64,000 nucleotides of DNA from Sciurus carolinensis (lineage: Eukaryota > Chordata > Mammalia > Rodentia > Sciuridae). The translations under genes were made by a program, and so were the position numbers. The DNA lies in assembly GCF_902686445.1 (NCBI RefSeq), contig NC_062220.1, forward strand, positions 114,500,643-114,564,642, written 5' to 3'. Of this stretch, positions 45,510 to 57,199 are shown piece after piece; the first letter of the stretch is position 1, and every line of letters begins with the position of its first letter. The notes under the pieces were generated by a model. It did no database searches, was not told the DNA's origin, and saw nothing but the letters and a program-made list of their open reading frames with translations.

Positions 45510-48233
45510 ACAAATACTTTTGCAAGTTTATTCATTGCTTCTTGGGTGGGATTTGAGAAGATGTCTCAGTTTGTATGCATTTGAGTGTTCAGTGTCTCTA
45601 GCTTCTATTCTTACAATTTTCTTCACTGCAAGTTCAGCATGTTCAAGCATATGTAGTTTACCTTTCACTGTTGCATTTATGGCAACTAAATAGAAGTTTG
45701 TAGCTGAAATTTAAAATGAAAGACTTTGTTATTGGATATGCAATTTCATTTACCACTTAGAGATTCCTTATATTTCCCATACCCCAAAATAAGTTAGATT
45801 TGTTTGTTTGTTTTTTAAGTTTCCATGACAGCTAAGGGTACATTTCATTTTATAGCAATCCCATGTTCACTAAAATCAGATAATGTTCAAACTAGATACA
45901 ACCAATTTGTATTGAATGACTAACATGTACCAAATTTTGTGTCATTTTCAAACACAAAATCCTATTTTACATATTTAATATTCTATGAGAACCTGTTAGA
46001 TTTAAGTCTTATGTGTGTGGAAACACTCCCCTAGACTAACACACACAAAAAAAGAGACACTAATAAAATATGGCCTCATCTACTATATCCCACCCAAAAA
46101 AGAACCCTCTCAATTAACTCTAATTCCCTAAGTGAAAACCCCCAGGGTAAATATTTCCACAAAGGGGGAAAATATGAGTAAATTACAAAAATCATCAGGA
46201 ATTAGCTCAATACCCACTAAGTCAAAAACAAAACATAAAAACACCTCAAAAGACTAGTTTCTTTGCAATTAATGCAAGACACTGAGAAGAGAACAAAACA
46301 TATCCATATCTAAAGACGACAAATATTTCCTTATTTCACTTGGTTAGACACTTCCTAATCAAGAATTAGAATCAGAAATGACATAACTTTAAATACTCAC
46401 AAAAATCAGTTTTACATTCCATTTTTAAATGATATGAACTACTTGTGTTGTTTTCTAAGTTGGTAAATGCCTATACTTTGCTGAATTAGATACTGTTAGT
46501 GAAATGAGACAACTGGGTGGAAATCAGAAAATCTCTTCTTAAAAACAAAACAATTTCAATTTTTAATCACTAAATTCTGAATAAAATGTGAGAAAAATGT
46601 TTTATATACCCTGCAACAATACTGTTCCACTCGGCTCTCTGGCCCAGCTAGATTCAAAATGACCCTACATTTCTGAATAGTGTTTAATTTGAAACTGTGC
46701 AGCCCTACCACATCATGGAAAATCTTTATAGACTGGAAAATATGTATAGTATGTCATACTTTAGGTATATAATCTAGCTATATTCTGTAGCATAGTTACA
46801 CTGCAGTGTATACTCAACAATCTTAAGTTTTTAAGAAAATATATACATAACATTTCAAACATTTGTTTTTTCTTGTCATAGGAAATATTAATCAAAAGGA
46901 ATGCCTGGTGTCCCAAATAAAAATTTAGTGATGGAGAAATTTAGAAAGTGCTAGTCAAAACACTGATGTTTGCCCTAGCAGTGTCTCCACGTGTAGCTAT
47001 GTTGATTGTGCACTGCACAATTCTAGGGATACCTAAAACACAAATGAAAATGTAACTGGTGCCCCCTGGAGTTGAACAGTGTCTTGCAGCCCTGACTTTA
47101 ACTGAATAACAAAGCTTTTGAAAATGTTCATGTTTTTTCTCTGATCACAGCTAAAGACCCATTGTGAACCACAGTGGGGCTTTAATTATTATTCTTGTTG
47201 TTCAGATGCATGCAAGGTTTTGAATTTTTTCATCTCCATATTGGCTCCAAATGACCTTCTTACTGACTGAGGTTCAGCACACTAGTCTGGCATTCTCCCA
47301 GCTGTAGGTTTTCATGAGTGTTGGGAAAAACGTGTGCACGGGAGTCTCATCAGACATGGTCAACCAGCCCTTGGCTAATTTATGAAGTCCCTCCCTCCTT
47401 TCTTTTCTTTCTGCCTTTCTACAGCACACTAATTGCCCTTACTTCCTCTTTTCTGTTTTAGATCCTGGTTAGCATTTGTGGCTCACATGCTTGTGTCTCT
47501 TACCATCTTGAAACACTTTGCTTTCAATCCTTGTCATCTTGCTGCCACCGATCCCTGCTTTAATCACCACCACAGCACTGTGATGGAACCTTGAATCTTC
47601 TGCTTTCCTGACCCTCCTTCTTTTCTCTTCCATTCTTCAGATATACAAGAAACTAGCAGCTGTAGTTATCTTCTTGGAGGACAATTGGGTGACTCTGGGA
47701 TGGCAGGGAGAGTCTTGCTATATACTCTTACATTACCTTTTGAATTGCACACTAGGTGAATGTATTAGCTATTGAAATAGGTAAATAAAACAAAAATAGA
47801 TGCAGGCAATTAAGTAACTAGACTTGAACTGAACTGATGTTAGAAAATTCTGTTATTTACAGGAACGTGTTCAAATTTACCAAAGTAAATTGTTCAAGGA
47901 AAGTGTTCAAGTTTACCAAAAAGTAAAAGTAGATCAGGAAAAAGATATGATTATTTTGTGTTAGAAACTTTAAAATTTCATTGTTTCATTGTTTTCTGGA
48001 TAAATGACATGAAAATTAAGTTTAAGTATCTATCTCTCCTATAAAATGTATCCACACTATAAATATCCAACTACTTCTTAGAAGTTTTCTTTTTCTTCTC
48101 TTCAAGTGATCTTATGCCAACGTAAAGTTAAAACCCAAATTCTTAGTGAACCCAAATTCTTACTTGCATCTCTGGCTCCACCTTGTAAAGAGGAACATTT
48201 TAGGGGATGCCAGAGCTCCCAAAGCTCATCTTC
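45510..48233. other. Unassigned sequence
   Basis: About 2.7 kb with no gene or confident repeat call. The block 46890-47110 has a more complex composition (ACTGGTGCCCCCTGGAGTTG) but no identifiable relative. Confidence 0.45.
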
Positions 48234-48347
48234 TTCTCTCTCTTTTTCCTTTTTTTTTTTATTTTTATCATAAACAAATGGGATACATCTTGTTTCTCTG
48301 TTTGTACATGAAGTAGAGGCATACCATTTGTTCTCTCTCTTTTTCCT
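48234..48347 (-). mobile_element. 80-bp L1 insertion with exact 17-bp TSD
   Basis: TTCTCTCTCTTTTTCCT occurs exactly at 48234-48250 and 48331-48347. Between them is only a reversed tail and the extreme 3' end of the young L1 subfamily (AACAAATGGGATACATCTTG to GGCATACCATTTG). It is an extremely 5'-truncated insertion. Confidence 0.95.
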
Positions 48348-48948
48348 GCCAGCAAGAATAGGGAACTCTATGACCCATGGTTTGCATATCACACCAATAG
48401 AAACCTTTTATCACAGATAAAGTGGTCTTCAGTATTAAATAAGATCTAGCTCTGTAGTCATTTCTGTACTTACAGTTATATGTATTCCTTTCCACACCTG
48501 CTAAAGCACTTTGTAGAGCCTCAAATACAAGAAAATGACCTACATAGCAAGTCTGTGAGAAGCAGCGTATCACATTTCCAATTCTATATCTATTATCTGT
48601 ACCTCTCTTTTTTGAAGAATCAGCAAAAACTTCTGTCAAGTTTAGTACATCTAGTAACACCGTCATGTCATTGCTTGTCGATTTCTTCCATTTATGCCAC
48701 AAAACAAAAAACAAATTTTTCATTTTTATAACTAAGTATGTGCTTGAAGATGTTTCTGTGCTTTGTGTGTCCGTCTTTAGCTACCATGGAATTCAAAATT
48801 AATTACTCAGGCACTTGAAAGTATTAAACTTACATTTTTCAATTGAAAAGCATATATTAATATTTTAGAATATTTTATGATTGAAAAAAGTAAGTCAAAT
48901 AAATTTTAAGAATTTTGAGGGGTTTTCTGTTTGTTCATTTGTTTGTTT

Positions 48949-49020
48949 TGTGGTGTTGGGGATCCGAAGGCCTCATGCATACCAGGCAGGCACTCTACCA
49001 CTGAGCTACATCACCAGCCT
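48949..49020 (-). mobile_element. ID-like SINE, antisense
   Basis: TGGTGTTGGGGATCCGAAGG to ACCACTGAGCTACATCACCA is a reversed ID body with part of the B box changed. Confidence 0.8.
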
Positions 49021-49225
49021 AGCTTAAGGCTTTTTAAAAATATTCTTTTATTACCTTTTTAGCTTGCAAATAAAGAGTTTTATAGTAAAGTTTTTACCAT
49101 ATTGAAATACAGGAAAATAAAGGGATGAAAGTAATAAGCATATTAATTATAAGCATATCAAGTAATAAAAGATAATTTTAATAGAATTTATAAATTAATA
49201 TAGGATGTCATATTTTATTTTTTGT

Positions 49226-49290
49226 TTTGATGTTGGGGTTGAACACAGAGCCTTGTTCATGTTAAGCACATACTTTACCATTGAGCCCTA
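49226..49290 (-). mobile_element. Decayed ID-like SINE, antisense
   Basis: GATGTTGGGGTTGAACACAG and TACTTTACCATTGAGCCCTA keep the reversed ID pattern. Confidence 0.7.
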
Positions 49291-49578
49291 GAATGTCATA
49301 TTTAAAGTTTAATAGTGCAAGTTACAAACAATATATTCTCTTAGATAGTTCAAAAACTACTAATGTGGATGTTCTGTACCTTTTACTTCACATTTAAAAT
49401 GTGCATGTGCATGTACATGCATGCACACACACAAGATGTGAGATGCAGTATGGCAACCACTAGCCACATATGGCTATTGTGCACTTGATATGTGACTAAT
49501 TTGAATTGAGATATGTTATAAGTATAAAAAGTACACTGGATTGTGGAAATATACTACAAAAAAAAAAAAAAGAACGTA

Positions 49579-49775
49579 GGCCAGGTATGATGGTGCATGC
49601 CTGTAATCACAGCCACTCATGAGGCTGAGGTAGGAAGATCACAAGTTTAAGGCAAGCCTGAGCAACTTAGGTTAGCCTCTGTCCCAAAATAAATGGAAGA
49701 AAAAGAGGGCCCAGGAATGTAGCTCAGGGGTAAAGTGCCTGGGTTCTAGCCCCAATTCCGGAAAAAAAAAAAAAA
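49579..49775 (+). mobile_element. B1-dID dimeric SINE
   Basis: B1 half from GGCCAGGTATGATGGTGCAT to CTGTCCCAAAATAAAT, then ID half GGCCCAGGAATGTAGCTCAG and a poly(A) tail. It lies within the hAT MITE. Confidence 0.92.
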
Positions 49776-49851
49776 GGATGTAAAATATCTCAATTTTTAT
49801 ACTGATGACATTAGAATGATAATCTTTTTGATTAAATAAAAAATATTGTTG

Positions 49852-49925
49852 GGATGGGGGTATAACTCAGTAGTAGAATAAGTATTTAACCTGTGCAAGG
49901 CCCTTAGTTTTATCACCAGCACCAT
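49852..49925 (+). mobile_element. ID-like SINE
   Basis: GGGATGGGGGTATAACTCAG to TTTTATCACCAGCACCATA, with a decayed B box, running into the TA microsatellite at 49940. Confidence 0.75.
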
Positions 49926-49939
49926 ATAGTCTGTCTCTC

Positions 49940-50030
49940 CATATATATATATATATATATATCCCATATATATTTATATCCCATATATATATACATATAT
50001 ATGTTGTATGTATGTACATACATGCATGCA
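49940..50030. repeat. TA/ATAC microsatellite
   Basis: (AT)n near 49941-49962, then imperfect ATATAT/ATGT repeats to about 50030. It is probably expanded from a SINE tail. Confidence 0.85.
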
Positions 50031-50136
50031 CATGGTTTTACATATATAATTAAAATTTAACTTCATCTGTTTTTACTTTTTTAAATAATTGTGTCTCATG
50101 TCTTGCCTTCTTTTTCTATTGGATAACACTATTGTA

Positions 50137-50175
<39 letters not shown>
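50137..50175. repeat. (TG)n microsatellite
   Basis: GTGTGCG followed by an uninterrupted TG tract of about 15 units. Confidence 0.95.
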
Positions 50176-50179
<4 letters not shown>

Positions 50180-50289
50180 ATATATCTGATTCCTAGTAAT
50201 CAGAAGATACATTCTTTTGAAATTATCCAGACTATCTAGTATAGGAAATATGTTTTCCTTTGTGGTCTCATCTTTTTAAAATAATCATA

Positions 50290-51960
50290 TGCTGCTTTTA
50301 TTTTTTACTGTCATAAATATACATAATCTAGAATTTACTATTTTGACCCTTTTTAATTGTACCATTCAGTGACATTAAATACAGTCATATTGTCATGCAA
50401 CCATCACCACCATCTGTCTCAACTTACCAAACTGATACTCCATACCCATTAACAATAACTGCTTATCTCTCTCTCTCTCCTCCTTTCCTGGCAACCATTA
50501 TTTTATGTTCTGTCCATAAGAATTTGACTATCTAGATACCTCATTCAAGGAAAATCAAAGAATATTTGTCTTTTTGTAACTGGCTTACTTCAGTTAGCAT
50601 AACATTCTTATAATTCATTCATGTTGAGGCATGTATCAGAATTTTATTCCTTTTTAAGACTGACTACTACTCCATTGTATGTATAAACCATATTTTGTTT
50701 ATCCATTTATCTGCTCATCTATTGATGGACATCTGGGCTGCCCCTACCATTTTACTATTGTAAATAATGCAATGAACCTGAGTATACAAATGTCTTTGCA
50801 TGTTCCTGCTTTTAGCCTTTTAGAAATATACCCCAGAGTGGAATTACTAGGTCATAAGGTAGTTTGATTATTAATTTTTTGTATGTAACTATCCTACTGT
50901 ACCATTTTACATACCCACAAGCAATGCACAAGTGACCCAACTTCTTCACATCACCTCTAACACTTGTTCTTTTCTTCTTTTAAATAATAGCCATCCTAAT
51001 AGGTATAAAGTGGTATGTCATTGTGGTTTTGATTTGCATTTCTCTAATGATTAGTGATGTTGAACAGGTTTTCATATGTTTATTGGCCATCTGTATCTCT
51101 TTTTTGGAGAAATGTCTCTTCAAATTATTTGCCCATTTTAAAAGCAGGTTGTTTTGTCATTGTCATTGTTAATTATAGTTTTTGTATATTCTGGGTATTA
51201 ATTCATACCAGATATGTGGCTTACAAGTATTTTTCTCATTCCATTTTGTGTCCTTTGAAGCACTAAATTTTAATTTTAATCTAGTCCAATTTACCTGTTT
51301 TTTCTTATATTTCCTGCTTTTTTCCAAGAAATCCTTACCAAAACCAATGTTATAAAACTTTTCCCTGTATTTTATTCTCAGAATTTTATAGTTTGGGCTC
51401 TTATGTGTTTGGTTGGTTGGTTATTGTTTTGTTTTGTTTGCAGTTCTGGGAATTGAACTCATGGTGCTCTACCACTAAGCTATATCCCCAACCCTTTTAT
51501 TTTCATTTTATTTTGAAACAGAGTCTTGCTAAGTTGCCATGACTGGCCTCAAATTTGTGATCCTCCTGCCTCAGCCTCCTGAGTAGCTGGGATTATAGGT
51601 GTGTGCCACCACACCCAGCTGTCTTATTGTAGTCACTCTAACTTTTTAGTATGTTTTGATACCTGGAAAGGCACCTATTTCCCCTTTATTATTCTTGTGT
51701 TTCAGTGTTTTTAAGATTTTCCACACATTTCCTTTTCCACACGACTATTAGAATCAGCTTAACAAGTTCCAACAGACATATTGTTGGAATTTTGGTCAAG
51801 ATTGTGTTAATTTGTTAAATTGGTCTTAAGAAAATTTTTATAATAATAAATCTTTGTGTTTAGAGGAAACATTATTCCTAGTAACTATATTCCTATTATC
51901 ACCATGGTTCCTAGGATTTTTTCAATTTGTTTGTATTATACCCAGTTGCCTCTATAGAGC
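50290..51960 (-). mobile_element. Old L1M 3' end, antisense, split by B1-dID
   Basis: The antisense L1M 3' UTR and ORF2 C-terminus can be followed from about 50290 (CATGCAACCATCACCACCAT) through GGAATTACTAGGTCATAAGG (about 50839) to 51410. It resumes at 51625-51960 after a SINE. The frame 51054-51266 (+) is a shadow. Confidence 0.8.
51421..51620 (-). mobile_element. B1-dID SINE, antisense
   Basis: Reversed ID half (AGTTCTGGGAATTGAACTCA, GCTATATCCCCAACCC), then reversed B1 half (TTTTGAAACAGAGTCTTGCT, GTAGCTGGGATTATAGGTGT). Confidence 0.9.
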
Positions 51961-52084
51961 AGCTCTGTCCAACAGAACTGTCTGTTATAATGAAAGGGTC
52001 TATTTCTGTAATGTCTAATAGATAACACTCATCACATGAGTATTGAATGCCTGAAATGTGGCTAAGGCAACTGAGGAACTTTGC
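51958..52084. mobile_element. hAT-type MITE (MER1/MER3-like) fragment
   Basis: CAGCTCTGTCCAACAGAACT, then TGAATGCCTGAAATGTGGCT and AAGGCAACTGAGGAACTTTG, in the order of a hAT-Charlie non-autonomous element. Confidence 0.55.
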
Positions 52085-52099
52085 TTACTCCAGTTTTTA

Positions 52100-52390
52100 A
52101 TAGCTGCTGGCATTCATTAGTTTGTGGCCATATTACTTCAGTCTATACCTCTGTGGTCACATTTTCTTCTCCAATCTGTGTTCAAATATCTCCCTGCCTC
52201 CTTTTTATAGGATTACATATGATTACATTTAGGGCCCACCTAGATAATTAAGAATAATCTCTCCATGTCAAGATCCTAAATCAAATCTGCAAAGAGTCCC
52301 TCCCCACTTCCCACGCAAGGTAATATTCACACATTCCAGAGATTAGGACATGAACATCTTTTGGGACCTAGTTTTAAGCCTACCACAAGG
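52100..52390 (-). mobile_element. MLT1-type (ERVL-MaLR) LTR fragment, antisense
   Basis: Read in reverse, the MLT1 order holds: AAGATGTTCATGTCCTAATC, AATATTACCTTGCGTGGG, GACTCTTTGCAGATTTGATT, TAATTATCTAGGTGGGCCCT. Termini are lost. Confidence 0.7.
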
Positions 52391-52449
52391 ATCCAGTTTG
52401 CCTAGGGTAGGCGATTTCTGTGGCAAGGAATGATAACAACTGTCAGTCA

Positions 52450-52600
52450 CTGAATGAGTTGCACACATGAGATGTACCAGGCACTCTTTCTGTGCTATTC
52501 CATTTACTCATTACAAGAACACTGTGTAGGCCATCTTTGATGACTAGGAAATGATGATTAACAGAAATTGAAAGTCACAAGGAAAAATTGGTTATAAAGG
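52450..52600 (-). mobile_element. MIR-like SINE fragment, antisense
   Basis: GATGTACCAGGCACTCTTTC, CCATTTACTCATTACAAGAA and a trailing AATTGAAAGTCACAAGG correspond to reversed MIR. Diverged. Confidence 0.5.
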
Positions 52601-52734
52601 AAAAACAATGAATTCAGCTTTGGCTGTGTTTAGTTCCAGGTCCCAGTAGGTGAAGCCCAAGAAAGTATCAATCCCACGTAGAAACCTTGCAAGGAGTACA
52701 ATTTCCTACCTTAGCTTTCCCTTTTGGGTTGAAG

Positions 52735-52865
52735 AAGCACTGAGTTTGAAATCAGGAGAACTGGGTTCATGACTTCCACTTACTAAATGTGTGAAATGGA
52801 TAAGTCATTTCACTTCGCTGAGCTTCACTTTCCACATCTGTGAGGAATATATGACATGACATGTG
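52735..52865 (+). mobile_element. MIR SINE, sense
   Basis: GAGTTTGAAATCAGGAGAAC, ACTTCCACTTACTAAATGTG and CATTTCACTTCGCTGAGCTT, with TTTCCACATCTGTGAGGAAT, follow the MIR core in order. Confidence 0.8.
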
Positions 52866-52869
52866 ACAT

Positions 52870-53905
52870 TTTAGCATACAGACTGTTGTAAACTTTCAAA
52901 TGTTTATGAAAAAAACAAAAATGTAAATATGTCTACCATAAGTGTTTTGATTTGAAAATGATACCTCTTAAAGCTATCTGGATCCTAAGTAGTGTTAACA
53001 TTATTTTTACAAGTCTATTTTCAGCTCCCTTTCCCATTATCCAAATGACTGTTCTATATCTCATATACACCACTTAAATTCATAGGAGCTACCCAATACC
53101 AATTCCTTTCCTTTCTAAGAGGATAATCTAAACTCCACATCATAAAGATAATTAGGGCCATCAAGCATGAACACTTTTTGTCCTCATATTTAAAGATTTG
53201 TCTAGTGGTCCTCAAATTATGATGTTTTCAACTTACAATATTTGACTTTAAAATTGTATATACATCAGTTAAAAACTAGACTTCAAATTTTTTTTCATGA
53301 GCTAGCAATATGCTATAAGATACTCTCACATGAGGGTGAGCAGTGGCAAAGAGCCACAGCTCCCAGTTGATCACACAATCACAGTGTTTACTAAACTATG
53401 ATGTTCAGTAGGTTATGTGTATTAAATGTGTTTTTCACTTAGAATATTTTCAACTTCTAATGGGTTTGTCAGTTTGGATGTAACCCCATCATAAGTTCAG
53501 AAGAATCTGTATGTTCACTTTAGCTCTTTTAGACCTCAGAAGAAGAAATATTCTTGCTTTTGTCCAAAGTGAATAATTCTTTCCATATGTGCTCTTGTTG
53601 CAACTTCTTCCATCCTTGGCTCCAAGTCATGTAATCAACACCTTTATGGACATCTTTATTTTGACTCTTTCCAATTCAGAATCTTGAAAATGCAGTTATT
53701 TCTTCATTACCTTCCTACCATATTCCCACACCCCTTGCCCTCATCTTCCTCTATTTCCTATTTTGGTCAATGGCATTATCAGAAACTTTGGTAATCTTTG
53801 TCATATTTTATTCCCTTCTTTCCTTTCTCATCCCTGTGCCCATTCCAATTAATGTTCAAGTCATGGTAGTGATACCTCTAGTCACCGTGACAAGTTCCAT
53901 TTTCC
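52870..53905. other. Unassigned sequence
   Basis: No gene recognised. The part near 53600-53880 is C/T-rich and may be decayed LINE-2, but the match is too weak to call. Confidence 0.4.
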
Positions 53906-54325
53906 CAGGTGTTGAAGTTTGAGCAATGGAGAAACGCCCAGACAAGCATAGAAAGCAAGTTTTATTTAAAGAATAGTAACACAGACTTCTCCTGGGAGGA
54001 AGAAGGGGTATCCAAAGAAGTGGGAGTGTCCTGCCCCTTTTATAAATTTTAGATTTTCTTTATTCTCCTACGCTCTTCCCCCTCATCTCTCCCCACCCTG
54101 GGTATGTGACCAGTCCAGGGGAATGCACCAAAAGGTGGGAAGCAAATGGGCAAAAGAGAGGGGTCAAATGGTGGAGTGATCCAGACAGTAAAGTAGGAGT
54201 CAGGAGGTATCAATTAATAACTCTTAGAACTCCCTGCAGGGAGGAACAAGACCTGGGATGGGTTACCTTAGCAACAGGTTGGAGCAGGATGGTTCTGGAA
54301 AGAGTAGGGCAAGAGGGCAGCATTG

Positions 54326-55428
54326 GAAAGGGCAGCATTTTTTTTTATTGTAAACAAATGGGATACATGTTGTTTCTCTGTTTATACATGGAGTCAAGGC
54401 ATACCATTTTTGTAATCATAATGTTGTTTGATTCATTCTGTTATTTTTTCCCTTCCCCCCACCCCTCCCACCCCTCTTTTCCCTCTATACAGTCCTTCCT
54501 TCCTCCATTCTTGCCCCCCTCCCTAACCCTAACTCTAACCCTAACACTAACCCCTCCCACCCCCCATTATGTGTCATCATCCACTTATCAGTGAGATCAT
54601 TCGCCTTTTGGTTTTTTGAGATTGGCTTATCTCACTTAGCATGATATTCTCCAATTTCATCCATTTGCCTCCAAATGCCATAATTTTATCATTCTTTATG
54701 GCAGAGTAATATTCCATTGTATATATATATACCACAGTTTCTTTATCCATTCAGCAATTGAAGGGCATCTAGGTTGGTTCCACAATCTGGCTATTGTGAA
54801 TTGAGCAGCTATGAACATTGATGTGGCTGTATCTCTGTAGTATGCTGATTTTAAGTCCTTTGGGTATAGGCCAAGGAGTGGGATAGCTGGGTCAAATGGT
54901 GGGTCCATTCCAAGTTTTCTAAGGAATCTCCACACTGCTTTCCAGAGTGGCTGCACTAATTTGCAGCCCCACCAGCAATGTATGAGTGTACCTTTCTCCC
55001 CACATCCTCGCCAACAACTGTTGTTGCTTGTATTTTTGATAATCGCCATTCTAATTGGGGTGAGATGGAATCTTAGGGTGGTTTTGATTTGCGTTTCTCT
55101 TATTACCTGAGATGTGGAACATTTTTTCATATGTTTGTTGATTGCTTTTAGATCTTCTTCTGTGAAGTGTTTGTTCATTTCCTTAGCCCATTTGTTGATT
55201 GGGATATTTGTATTCTTGGTGTAGAGTTTTTTGAGTTCTTTATATATTCTGGAGATTAGTGCTCTATCTGAAGTATGATTGGCAAAGATTTTCTCCCACT
55301 CTGTAGGCTCTTTCTTTGCATTGCTGATAGTTTCCTTTGCTGAGAGAAAGCTTTTTAGTTTGAATCTATCCCAGTTGTTGATTCTTGCTTTTATTTCTTG
55401 TGCTATGGGAGTGAAAGGGCAGCATTTT
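54326..55428 (-). mobile_element. Young 5'-truncated L1, antisense, 16-bp TSD
   Basis: GAAAGGGCAGCATTTT lies exactly at 54326-54341 and 55413-55428. The insert is ORF2 3' sequence, including an open C-terminal stretch (54696-55178, [20 protein letters not shown]), then 3' UTR with five telomere-like hexamers, and a tail. The perfect duplication and low divergence suggest recent insertion. Confidence 0.97.
54521..54550 (-). repeat. Telomere-like hexamers in L1 3' UTR
   Basis: Five units: CCCTAA, CCCTAA, CTCTAA, CCCTAA, CACTAA on the plus strand, followed by CCCCTCCCACCCC. Confidence 0.92.
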
Positions 55429-55440
55429 AAAGGGAAGCTT

Positions 55441-56015
55441 TCATCTTCTCTTGCCTTGGCACTAGCCCTCTATCCTTTGCACAGCTCTTATTCTTGCTCA
55501 GATTGTTTCTCTTCTGAAGTAGGCTCATTGCTTCTCACTTCAGTTCTCTCCAGTCACCCTTCACATTGCTGCCATGGGGAATCCTGCTAAAATAGATCTG
55601 TTCTTGGAATCCTTCAGTGGGACTCTGTTACAGGACAAAGTCCAGACTTTAGAGAGTGATATTCTCAGCCCGTTGCCCCCACACTCTTGCTGTTGGTTCC
55701 AAAAGTATTCTGCTTATATCCTTATAGCTGTAGTCCTGTCTAGAATGTTTTATCTGCATCCCTCTCTCTAATGCCATTTGTCAATTCTGATAATTTCTGC
55801 TCCTCTTGTACTATTTAATCCAAACTTCACATCCCCTTTGAAGCCTTGAAGGTCTCCCCAGGAAGAATTGATATGATCTTTTTGAAACCCATGGTATGCC
55901 TTACATCTGACTATTATCTCATCTGTTATATGTCTTGATGGACTTTGTATATTTAGTGTTTAGCACAATGTCAGCAACAGAGAAGGTGCTCAGAAAACAT
56001 TTGTTGAATTAATTA
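55441..56015 (+). mobile_element. LINE-2 3' end, sense
   Basis: The L2 3' region in order: AATCCTGCTAAAATAGATCT, GGACAAAGTCCAGACTTTAG, CCCCTTTGAAGCCTTGAAGG, then the terminal AGTGTTTAGCACAATGTCAG and AACATTTGTTGAATTAATTA. Decayed. Confidence 0.75.
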
Positions 56016-56995
56016 ATTATAAAATGTTTTAAGTCATAACTATGCCTTAGATAATATGGAGGGAGTATTGATACTATAACTTTGGAGATAAATGCAAATA
56101 TCCAACTAGGGCCCTATGAAAAATACACATTTATCTCCTATATAGGGATAGTGGTGCTTCAGTACTGTGGTGTGAACTCCAGAAAATAAGGAAATTAAAT
56201 GAACTGGCAAACCCTTTACAAGTCCCAGTAAAACATGGGATACTTCCCAATACATCAGAGAGCTTACAGTTCCCTTGGAGTTGGAGATAAGTATTCTTTT
56301 AAAGCATTTGCATTCTTACTGCTCTTTCATCATAACTTAAGCTACATTTATACTAATGTTGTTTATTTTATAATTGCTATTGATTTCTCATTGTGCCAAA
56401 AAATAAATGGGAGAGAAATCAAAACTAACATCAGTGTTATAACTTTTTATAGTGGCACAGACCCTGTGAACCAAAGAATTTCTTGATTCGAGAACTGCCA
56501 AATCCAAATATTTTGGACTTGGGTCTTATTTATCAATTTATACTGGTGAGGACTTGTTTTCTAAAGGGAAAACATTTTGCTAGATCTGACCTGAAAAATA
56601 ATTTTGAAGTAAACAAAATTCACTACACTCTTATCCCAGGCACTTAAAGTACTCACAGTATTTCCTGGTTGCCTGGGGCTATTCTCTCCCTTCCTCTCCC
56701 AAACAGGTCTGCCTCCTAATACAAAACAATTACTGTGGCCTGAACTGCTCTTTCTGTATGAAAACATACCTGTCTTCTTTCCAAATGTGAGGTCCTACTT
56801 CCAGAAGTATGCTATTTAGAAATCATTTGATAAATTACACTAGCATCGTATTCAGTAATAATTCCAGGAGAATTTGCATTATTATCAGTAGTATATTGGA
56901 TGACATAACACCTAACCTAGGAGCCAGTCTATTAAAGGGACATTCTCACTGTCCCATACACTTTACATGTCTTTTCATGATTCAGGAGCTTTAAA
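56016..56995. other. Unassigned sequence
   Basis: No gene or repeat family recognised. The open frames at 56235-56486 (+) and 56561-56767 (-) show no domain. Confidence 0.45.
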
Positions 56996-56999
56996 CAAG

Positions 57000-57195
57000 C
57001 TGAACCTTCTGCCTGAAATCACCCTCCAATCTAGTGAACAGATACTCTTCAAGACTCAGGTCAATGTCCCTTTTCTAAGAAACCTTCTCTAAGTTCCCCA
57101 CGTTGAGTTGGCTACTTACTCCCTTTTGACTTTTATAAAACTTTGTGTACTTGTCTCAATTTCTTTGATCTTTATGCACTCTTAAGTTGACTCCC
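57000..57195 (+). mobile_element. LINE-2 3' fragment, sense
   Basis: CAAGACTCAGGTCAATGTCC and AAGAAACCTTCTCTAAGTTC, with the trailing TTTGTGTACTTGTCTCAATT, fit an L2 3' region. Order relative to the RT block that follows is inverted, so the two are separate fragments. Confidence 0.65.
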
Positions 57196-57199
57196 ACCA

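Larger units (their letters stand above)
49440..50095. mobile_element. hAT-type MITE split by SINEs and microsatellite
   Basis: Fragments at about 49440-49560 (CCACTAGCCACATATGGCTA, TAATTTGAATTGAGATATGT), 49781-49845 (GATGTAAAATATCTCAATTT) and 50040-50095 (AAATTTAACTTCATCTGTTT) fall in the order of a single hAT-Charlie non-autonomous element. A B1-dID, an ID-like SINE and TA repeats interrupt it. Confidence 0.5.
53912..55440 (-). mobile_element. Probable solo LTR, antisense, split by a young L1
   Basis: Excluding the L1, about 450 bases remain (53912-54341 and 55413-55440). On the minus strand AATAAA (53961-53966) is followed by CTTGCTTTCTATGCTTGTCT and a CpG-containing end up to TTCAACA at 53912. 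That is how LTR R-U5 regions of class I retroviruses often look. No 5-bp duplication could be placed, and the family is not recognised. Confidence 0.45.

Noticed and set aside
54106..54594. 162-codon plus-strand frame
   Set aside because: Its first half is LTR-like sequence and its second half is antisense L1 3' UTR, joined only by the L1 insertion. Not a gene.
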